Origin: Pirellulales bacterium
GTDB taxonomy: Bacteria > Planctomycetota > Planctomycetia > Pirellulales > Thermoguttaceae
Direction of reading: 5' to 3'
NCBI GenBank assembly: GCA_030642635.1
Contig: DAOWNK010000219.1
Coordinates: forward strand, 1 to 5,470
DNA: 5,470 nucleotides
Positions 1 to 5,470 of this stretch are shown here, one piece after another. The notes beneath the pieces are model-generated. The model was not told the origin of the DNA. It did no database searches and saw nothing but the letters and a program-made list of their open reading frames with translations. The first letter of the stretch is position 1; every line of letters starts with the position of its first letter. A program made the translations under genes and the position numbers.

Positions 1-2
1 AG

Positions 3-584
3 CATACGCTCTGCCCTGCCCCTCCGTCCGTTCCCCCCTGCCCTTGCCTCCGCCCCGCCCCCTCGCCCTTGCCTCCGCCCTGTTCGCCCGGTTCGTTCGC
101 GTCTCTCGTTTGCTCTGGGCAGCTTTACGAGCACCTTTGTGACGTTACCGGTCTGGATAGGGATACTGTCAAGCGTCGGTTCCTGGTTGACGTTCTCGCC
201 AAGAAGGGTCAGTACCCGAGTGCCGTTGAGCGCGCTTTGCGAAAAGAGTTTCCAGAGGTCTGCCGCTTCGTCCGGCAGGTCAACCGAAACAACCATGCGG
301 AACTGATCCGCCGGCTTCAAGGATTGGAAAGTTGGTTGGTTATTGAGCAGGTCGCGCCACTGCTGGTCGGCCGGGTACCGTGCATCACGCTTCACGACGC
401 GATCTTCAGCAGGCGGAGCGCGCTCGGCGAGGTGGAAGAGGCATTCGAGGAGGTGTTTGCGAGGATCGGTTTTCGGCTGCGGCTGAATCGTGAAGTCGGC
501 AAGGGTGGAGCGGTCGCACCGGCCGACACGTTGGAGCCAAGCGGCGATTCCCAGGCCGTTTGCGGGGCTTTCCATGGGCGTTAA
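3..584 (+). CDS. C-terminal part of a family A DNA polymerase-like protein (5' partial)
   Basis: The frame is open to the left edge, so the true start is not visible; a TTG at 69 is the first start-type codon but has no convincing ribosome binding site. Numbering from that TTG, residues 19-48 (LYEHL, then DRDTVKRR with R31 and K35) resemble the finger-helix region of family A polymerases. Residues 76-95 (HAELIRRLQGLES) look like the LQ..E helix, and CITLHDAIFS (105-114) looks like motif C, the HD(E) palm motif that holds a metal-binding Asp. The following EEAFEEVFARIGF helix fits the end of the palm. Such stand-alone palm proteins occur on planctomycete mobile elements, so a role in element replication is inferred. 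The first ~40 residues are a Pro/Cys/Leu-rich low-complexity stretch unlike a polymerase, so the gene may be broken or rearranged there. The assignment is from motif recognition only. Confidence 0.5.
   Translation, partial: HTLCPAPPSVPPCPCLRPAPSPLPPPCSPGSFASLVCSGQLYEHLCDVTGLDRDTVKRRFLVDVLAKKGQYPSAVERALRKEFPEVCRFVRQVNRNNHAELIRRLQGLESWLVIEQVAPLLVGRVPCITLHDAIFSRRSALGEVEEAFEEVFARIGFRLRLNREVGKGGAVAPADTLEPSGDSQAVCGAFHGR
7..120. repeat. A-free, C-rich low-complexity tract with short direct repeats
   Basis: No A occurs on the + strand between 7 and 120 (114 nt), and C dominates the first 80 nt. The 16-mer GCCCTTGCCTCCGCCC occurs exactly at 40-55 and 65-80 (period 25), and a degenerate third copy lies near 13-29. 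The tract is open in the reading frame of the polymerase-like protein but encodes an unnatural Pro/Cys/Leu run. It looks like a small expanded minisatellite, either inserted in or flanking the truncated gene. Confidence 0.75.
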
Positions 585-609
585 GACAGGCAATATGGAA
601 CGGCAGGCG

Positions 610-628
610 GTGGCAAGTCGTGGCAAGT
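610..628 (+). repeat. Tandem GTGGCAAGT repeat upstream of the hicA promoter
   Basis: The 9-mer GTGGCAAGT occurs at 610-618 and again at 620-628, one DNA turn (10 bp) apart. It sits 16 nt upstream of the putative -35 box of hicA. The helical phasing makes it a candidate protein-binding site, for example for HicB or an element regulator. No function can be proved from sequence alone. Confidence 0.4.
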
Positions 629-643
629 GGTAACGGAACCCTA

Positions 644-671
644 TTGACTCACGTATAACTAGGAATATACT
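644..671 (+). promoter_or_regulatory. Sigma-70-type promoter of hicAB-int
   Basis: TTGACT (644-649) and TATACT (666-671) are separated by 16 nt, a close match to the sigma-70 consensus. The -10 box abuts the hicA ATG at 672, so the predicted transcription start (about 678) coincides with the second in-frame ATG at 678. Transcription from here would give a leaderless or near-leaderless hicA message. It is the only good promoter seen ahead of the three-gene cluster. Confidence 0.6.
653..670. promoter_or_regulatory. Possible operator: inverted repeat within the hicA promoter
   Basis: GTATA (653-657) and TATAC (666-670) form an inverted repeat with an 8-nt spacer, lying between and over the -35/-10 elements. 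HicB proteins with a ribbon-helix-helix C-terminus, as encoded next door, typically repress their own promoter by binding such palindromes. The arms are only 5 bp, so this is a modest candidate. Confidence 0.35.
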
Positions 672-869
672 ATGGATATGCCAAGCGAAAAGCGGTTTGC
701 TGAAGTCAAGAAGATACTGGAGCGGGCGGGATACTGCCTGGTCCGTATCCACGGCTCCCATCATTACTTCACCAAGCCGGGTGAACAGCCAATATCGATT
801 CCAGTACATCGTGGAAAGGTGAAAGCGTACTATGTCCGCCAAGTCGAGAAAATCCGCCAAGGCGATTGA
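672..869 (+). CDS. hicA: HicA-family mRNA interferase toxin
   Basis: This 65-residue protein has the compact dsRBD-like HicA layout: an N-terminal helix (FAEVKKILERAGY, 9-21), the signature LVRIHGSHHYF (23-33), then ISIPVHRGKVK (41-51) and a closing helix with RQVEKI. The His of GSH (H30) matches the conserved catalytic His of HicA toxins, which cleave mRNA and stop translation when free of HicB. AGGAA (661-665) precedes the ATG at 672 by 6 nt. However, the promoter -10 box touches this ATG, so a start at the ATG at 678 (63 residues, MPSEKRF) is also plausible and fits HicA family N-termini. The 3' end overlaps hicB by 38 nt in another frame, giving toxin-first order as in canonical hicAB. 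All family hallmark residues are present, so it looks functional. Confidence 0.9.
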   Translation: MDMPSEKRFAEVKKILERAGYCLVRIHGSHHYFTKPGEQPISIPVHRGKVKAYYVRQVEKIRQGD

Positions 870-1236
870 CCGTCCCTTTGACCCGGCCGTGTTGGTCGAG
901 GCAAAACGCGTTGTCCGCCAGTACCAAATTGTACTGAGCTTCGAGGAAGGCCACTGGTATGGGCGCGGGCTGGAGTTGCCTAACATCATGGCCGACGGCC
1001 AGACGGTCAATCAGTGCGTCCGGAGCCTACAGGAAGCACTTATCGGTTGGGTGGCCCACCTACTGGAAACCGGCCAGCAACCACAGGCTCCCGCCCGGAC
1101 GAAGAAACGAACCAAGCAAGTCAACGTAAGACTAACCGACGAAGAAAAGCTACTGCTTGAAACCGCCTCGAAGCAAGAGGGCTTTGTCGGCTTGTCCGAC
1201 TTCATCCGAGCGGCGGCAGTCAAAGCAGTAGGGTAG
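832..1236 (+). CDS. hicB: HicB-family antitoxin with C-terminal ribbon-helix-helix domain
   Basis: The 134-residue protein has the HicB partial RNase H-like fold at about 31-87: YQIVLSFEEGHWYGRG, then LELPNIMADGQTVNQC and a helix SLQEALIGWVAHLLETG. This part would neutralise HicA. A basic linker (RTKKRTK, 89-95) leads to a C-terminal DNA-binding segment, QVNVRLTDEEKLLLETA...LSDFIRAAAVKA (96-132), typical of ribbon-helix-helix/CopG-like antitoxins that autorepress. The ATG at 832 has AGGTGA at 817-822, inside hicA, so the genes are translationally coupled. The N-terminal 30 residues (FDPAVLVEAKRVVRQ) are an extension that I associate with planctomycete HicB homologues, though this is from memory. 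Confidence 0.9.
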   Translation: MSAKSRKSAKAIDRPFDPAVLVEAKRVVRQYQIVLSFEEGHWYGRGLELPNIMADGQTVNQCVRSLQEALIGWVAHLLETGQQPQAPARTKKRTKQVNVRLTDEEKLLLETASKQEGFVGLSDFIRAAAVKAVG

Positions 1237-1266
1237 ACCAGCGAACCTTGAAAGGCAGGTGACAAT

Positions 1267-2631
<1,365 letters not shown>

Positions 2632-2693
2632 TCATGTCTTTGCCACGGGCAATGTATCATTAACCCATGACTGATATGTAATTTTATCACAAT

Positions 2694-2709
2694 CTCGACA
2701 TGAGTCGAG
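2694..2709. repeat. Perfect inverted repeat upstream of the tRNA
   Basis: CTCGAC (2694-2699) and GTCGAG (2704-2709) flank a 4-nt ATGA loop. It lies about 63 nt upstream of the tRNA 5' end. With no T-run on either side it is not a normal terminator; a regulator-binding site is possible. Confidence 0.35.
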
Positions 2710-2751
2710 GGGTGCGGCCAGTTTTTGTCTGTAGTCTGCGAGCCGCCGGCG

Positions 2752-2769
2752 CGCTGTGCAGGCACAGCG
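2752..2769. repeat. Perfect 8-bp inverted repeat in the spacer
   Basis: CGCTGTGC (2752-2759) and GCACAGCG (2762-2769) are separated by only AG. The right arm extends to GGCT, which could pair with AGCC at 2741-2744 if a 7-nt bulge is allowed. There is no adjacent T-run, so a protein-binding palindrome or a remnant of a small palindromic repeat is as likely as a terminator. Confidence 0.4.
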
Positions 2770-3073
2770 GCTAAATGGGAGTGTTTGCAAAACATCGCCG
2801 CTACTACTCAATTAGCTGAAGTGTTACGAATAGAATGCATCTGCACCAAACCTCGCCCCCCCCAAAAAGGCCGTTCTTCCTGTAATATGTGGCGCTTACC
2901 AAACGCCCAAGCACTTCTATCCTCGCTTCACTTCCTTGCCAGTGACGCCGGCAACAGGTAAACTCAGATAAGGAACAAGAGTTGGATATCTTGCATTTTC
3001 AGGGTTTTCTGCATCCGGCAAGTGCAAGGACACCTTTCGGCCCGTTCGGTATTCGGACAGAGGAGACACATTG

Positions 3074-4726
3074 ATGGCGGGTTTAAATCCGCATGAGCAG
3101 CCGTGGGCGCATCCGGTGCGAGGGGATGTTCCCCGGGCCGATGTATTTCCGCAGGCGACCCCGGTAGGGTCGGATTCGCCTGCGTCGGCTAAACCTAAGC
3201 CGGTTTCTCGGGCGGCACCGGTCGGCGCGGCGGCACGGCCGGTGGCCGTCGAAACCAAAGGTGGGCCTGAGTTTATTCGCCAGCGCGAGGACGAGGAGAA
3301 AAACCTCACCGAAGTAGCGATTGAAAATTCGCCGCCGTGGCTGATCAGCGCAGCATTTCACATGGTTTTGTTGATCGTTCTGGGGATGTTGGTGGTTGTT
3401 GTTCGGCGTCAAGATCAGGTCGAACTGGAAGTCGAGACCGTCTACGCCGAGCAAATAGGGGAGCAGTTGGAGTTCGACCCGCCGCTTGGTAAGGACATGA
3501 TCGAAGCGATTGAAGAACCGGTGCTCACGCCCGACGATCTACCGGAAGTGGACGACCCGTTTGCGGCCCCGACAATGCTGGCGATTCAGCCGGACGGCAC
3601 CATGGCCACCAGCGATATCGCGGCCAACCAGATCGGACTGGCGCTGGACGGTCGTCAGGAAGGCTCGAAACGATCTCTCCTGGGGCGATATGGTGGGAAC
3701 AAAACGACCGAAACGGCGGTGCAACGCGGACTGGCCTGGCTGGCCAGGAACCAGAGTAACGACGGTTCGTGGAGCCTTGCCGGTCCGTATGCCGATGGAG
3801 TGCCCAAGGACCTTGACAACGCGCCGGCCGCCACAGCCATGGCTCTGCTTGCGTTCCAGGGTAACGGAATTACGCACAAAAAGGGCAAGTTCAGAAAGAA
3901 CGTCCAACTCGGATGGCAGTGGTTGCTGAAAGAACAGGACTCCGACGGCAATTTCTACCACGAAGGCCCTAGGAACCACCGCTACTACACCCAGGGGCAG
4001 TGCACTATTGCCGTCTGCGAGTTGTACGGCATGACCAAAGACCCGAAATACAAGGAACCGGCCGAGTTGGCCGTGCAAAACTGCCTGGACGCCCAAAGTC
4101 CGGAAGGCGGGTGGAGATACGACCCCCGCGCCGACAGCGACGTCTCGGTGAGCGGCTGGGTTATAATGGCGCTACAAAGCGCAAGGATGGCGGGCATCGA
4201 AGTGCCGGAAGACCACTTCAATCGTGTTGCCCGATTTCTGGATAAGGTCAGCAGCCACGGCGGTAGCCGCTATGCGTATCAACGCGGCCAGAGTCCGTCG
4301 CTTGCCATGACGGCCGAAGCGATTCTGATGCGCCAGTACATCGGCTCTCGGCGCGACAACCCGGCGATGATCGAAGGGATGGAATGGATCACCTCGCCCG
4401 GGAACCTGGTCAACTTCAAACGCGGACGGAACGTCTACTACTGGTACTACGCCACACAGGCGGCGCATCACATGGAAGGCGATTATTGGAAACGATGGAA
4501 TACGGTAATGCGGCAGGTATTGCCGGAGCAGCAAATCAAACGCGGCCGCGAGTCGGGCAGTTGGGACCCGATGCGACCCACGATGGATCAATGGGCACCA
4601 CACGGCGGCCGGCTGTACGTTACTTGCCTGTCTATTTACATGCTCGAGGTATACTACCGCCACCTGCCGATTTACACGAAGGTGTATACCAATCTGAAAA
4701 AGTCCGGGCGGACTGGCAGGCGGTAA
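3074..4726 (+). CDS. Membrane-anchored prenyltransferase/squalene-cyclase-repeat protein
   Basis: The protein has 550 residues from the ATG at 3074 (551 from the adjacent TTG at 3071). AGGAG at 3061-3065 is 8 nt from the ATG and 5 nt from the TTG, so I prefer the ATG. Residues ~1-85 are Pro/Ala-rich and probably disordered; ~89-110 (WLISAAFHMVLLIVLGMLVVVV) is one membrane segment; ~115-210 is an acidic linker. From ~213 to the end run helical repeats with QW-like turns: WLARNQSNDGSW, LLKEQDSDGNF, LDAQSPEGGWRY and a terminal ESGSWDP...LYVTCLSIYMLEVYYR. This is the alpha/alpha-toroid of squalene cyclases and prenyltransferase beta-subunits. The region equivalent to the cyclase DXDD acid motif reads DSDVS, so the general acid is not conserved and hopanoid cyclase activity is unlikely. 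Such proteins are common in Planctomycetes; their function is unknown. The substrate is not inferable. Confidence 0.85.
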   Translation: MAGLNPHEQPWAHPVRGDVPRADVFPQATPVGSDSPASAKPKPVSRAAPVGAAARPVAVETKGGPEFIRQREDEEKNLTEVAIENSPPWLISAAFHMVLLIVLGMLVVVVRRQDQVELEVETVYAEQIGEQLEFDPPLGKDMIEAIEEPVLTPDDLPEVDDPFAAPTMLAIQPDGTMATSDIAANQIGLALDGRQEGSKRSLLGRYGGNKTTETAVQRGLAWLARNQSNDGSWSLAGPYADGVPKDLDNAPAATAMALLAFQGNGITHKKGKFRKNVQLGWQWLLKEQDSDGNFYHEGPRNHRYYTQGQCTIAVCELYGMTKDPKYKEPAELAVQNCLDAQSPEGGWRYDPRADSDVSVSGWVIMALQSARMAGIEVPEDHFNRVARFLDKVSSHGGSRYAYQRGQSPSLAMTAEAILMRQYIGSRRDNPAMIEGMEWITSPGNLVNFKRGRNVYYWYYATQAAHHMEGDYWKRWNTVMRQVLPEQQIKRGRESGSWDPMRPTMDQWAPHGGRLYVTCLSIYMLEVYYRHLPIYTKVYTNLKKSGRTGRR

Positions 4727-4755
4727 GTGTTTAGGCGGGATGGCTGGGGCGACTC

Positions 4756-4789
4756 CTGCAACACCCCCCCAACGGCGTTGGTTTTGCAG
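4756..4789 (+). terminator. Possible terminator after the repeat-protein gene
   Basis: An inner stem CCAAC-GGC-GTTGG (4769-4781), followed by TTTT, sits within an outer pair CTGCAA (4756-4761) and TTGCAG (4784-4789). It begins 29 nt after the stop codon and precedes the next promoter. The inner stem is short, so efficiency is uncertain. A second T5 run at 4800-4804 follows. Confidence 0.4.
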
Positions 4790-4816
4790 AAAATTCCCGT
4801 TTTTGCCTCCGGAGTG

Positions 4817-4844
4817 TTGACTTTTTGAGAAGCTTGCGTATACT
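4817..4844 (+). promoter_or_regulatory. Sigma-70-type promoter of the secreted-protein gene
   Basis: TTGACT (4817-4822) and TATACT (4839-4844) are spaced 16 nt apart. Both hexamers and the spacing are identical to the hicA promoter in this window. The predicted start is near 4851, giving a leader of about 38 nt that carries a strong ribosome binding site, AAGGAG (4877-4882). Confidence 0.65.
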
Positions 4845-4888
4845 GGGTGAATTATAAGGCTCGGCAACAATGTTCGAAGGAGCATAAA

Positions 4889-5470
4889 ATGAACATCAAG
4901 TATTTGATTGCAGGTCTGGCGGGAGTGGTGCTGCTGTTTGCTGCCGGGAAGACAGAAGCAGATACCATTGGATTTAGTGACATCGATTCAACCGACCCTC
5001 CCGAGCAAACACTAGACATAAGTAGCCAGTTCTCTGTAGAAGTCACGGAGTCTGACGATCAGGTCTTGTTCACATTCTACAATGATGGCCCGATTACCTC
5101 CTATATCGCAGACATTTACTTCGACGACAGCACCTCACTTCTGTCCGGTATGAGTATTGCGGTGGGTGATCCGCCGACATCGCCTGGCGTGTTGTTTCTC
5201 GTGGACAGTCCTCCTCCTCCGTTTAACTTTCCTCAAGGAGACAATCTAAGCCCCGACTTTGAAGAAGACTTCAAGGCGAGCGCCGACAAGCCGGGAACAG
5301 GGAAAGATGGAGTGGACGAATCCGAGACGCTGGGAATCCTGTTTGAATTCTCTGGCGGTTCCACTCTCACTGACATTATCACAGCCCTGGTAAACGCAGA
5401 CCTGCGGATCGGGTTGCACGTCCAAGGCATCGGTGACGAAGGTTTCAGTGATTCCTATGTTACCGTCCCC
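4889..5470 (+). CDS. Secreted protein, probable PEP-CTERM class (3' partial)
   Basis: The frame is open from the ATG at 4889 to the window end (194 codons). AAGGAG at 4877-4882 is 6 nt upstream and a consensus-like promoter precedes it. The N-terminus is a signal peptide: MNIK, then a hydrophobic core YLIAGLAGVVLLFAAG, then a likely cleavage after TEA (residue 24). The mature part is acidic and beta-rich. Segments VLFTFYNDGPITSYIADIYFDD (59-80), the Gly-Val-Asp-Glu stretch GKDGVDESETLGILFEF (138-154) and DLRIGLHVQGIGDEGFSDS (171-189) match, from memory, a family of exported proteins that end with a PEP-CTERM sorting signal. That signal would lie just past the window, so sorting by an exosortase is inference. 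No enzyme motif is visible; a surface or matrix role is the best guess. Confidence 0.75.
   Translation, partial: MNIKYLIAGLAGVVLLFAAGKTEADTIGFSDIDSTDPPEQTLDISSQFSVEVTESDDQVLFTFYNDGPITSYIADIYFDDSTSLLSGMSIAVGDPPTSPGVLFLVDSPPPPFNFPQGDNLSPDFEEDFKASADKPGTGKDGVDESETLGILFEFSGGSTLTDIITALVNADLRIGLHVQGIGDEGFSDSYVTVP

Larger units (their letters stand above)
2632..3073. other. Gene-poor spacer between tRNA and the next gene
   Basis: I see no credible gene in these 442 nt; it should contain the tRNA promoter (- strand) and the promoter of the gene at 3074 (+ strand), though neither is a clear consensus match. It has two perfect inverted repeats: CTCGAC-ATGA-GTCGAG (2694-2709) and CGCTGTGC-AG-GCACAGCG (2752-2769). 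There is also a C8A5 homopolymer run (2856-2868). A purine-rich AGGAGA at 3061-3066 is the ribosome binding site of the next gene. Confidence 0.6.

Noticed and set aside
610..628. The GTGGCAAGT pair as a CRISPR-like or IS-end repeat
   Set aside because: There are only two 9-bp copies 10 bp apart, with no spacers, transposase or target duplication; a binding site is the better reading.
2936..2954. TTGCC-N9-GGCAA inverted repeat in the spacer
   Set aside because: The arms are only 5 bp with a 9-nt loop, within what chance gives in 440 nt.
2725..2961. A 78-codon + strand open frame in the spacer
   Set aside because: It has a TTG start without a ribosome binding site, no recognisable domain, and covers the inverted repeat and the C8A5 run.
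4172..4885. A 237-codon - strand open frame
   Set aside because: It lies almost wholly antisense to the prenyltransferase-repeat gene and crosses the next gene's promoter; it shows no domain features.
4870..4887. A 5-codon mini-frame (MFEGA) overlapping the ribosome binding site of the secreted-protein gene
   Set aside because: It has no ribosome binding site of its own and is too short to support as a leader peptide.

Overview
The window looks like a boundary between an integrated mobile element (left, about 1-2600) and a resident chromosome (right, about 2630-5470). The host is probably a member of the Planctomycetota, most likely Pirellula-like. This rests on the style of three proteins: an integrase with a GN-for-GH variant motif, a membrane-anchored prenyltransferase/squalene-cyclase-repeat protein, and a secreted protein resembling the PEP-CTERM class. 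No rRNA or other taxonomic marker is present, so the assignment is inference.

Left, element side. The window opens in a 114-nt stretch with no A on the + strand. It contains short direct repeats and runs straight into the C-terminal part of a protein resembling the palm of family A DNA polymerases (ends 584). After an 87-nt gap with a strong promoter-like sequence comes a compact set of three genes on the + strand: hicA (toxin), hicB (antitoxin, overlapping hicA by 38 nt) and a tyrosine recombinase/integrase that starts 30 nt after hicB.

Junction. The integrase reads directly into the 3' half of an initiator-type tRNA-Met(CAU) gene on the opposite strand, and its stop codon overlaps the anticodon. 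This is the classical layout of an element integrated at a tRNA 3' end, with the int-proximal attachment site inside the tRNA. The last ~160 nt of int also carry a tandem repeat and two hairpins, which may serve recombination or stop transcription coming out of the tRNA.

Right, chromosome side. A gene-poor 440-nt spacer with two small perfect inverted repeats separates the tRNA from a divergent 550-residue gene. That protein has a Pro/Ala-rich N-terminus, one transmembrane segment and a C-terminal alpha/alpha-toroid repeat domain. A hairpin follows it, then a clear promoter (TTGACT-16-TATACT), a good ribosome binding site, and a secreted protein cut by the window end.

How the parts work together: the integrase would mount and hold the element in the tRNA gene, HicAB could act as a stabilising addiction module, and the polymerase-like protein may be part of element replication. 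The two right-hand genes are probably unrelated host envelope or surface functions.
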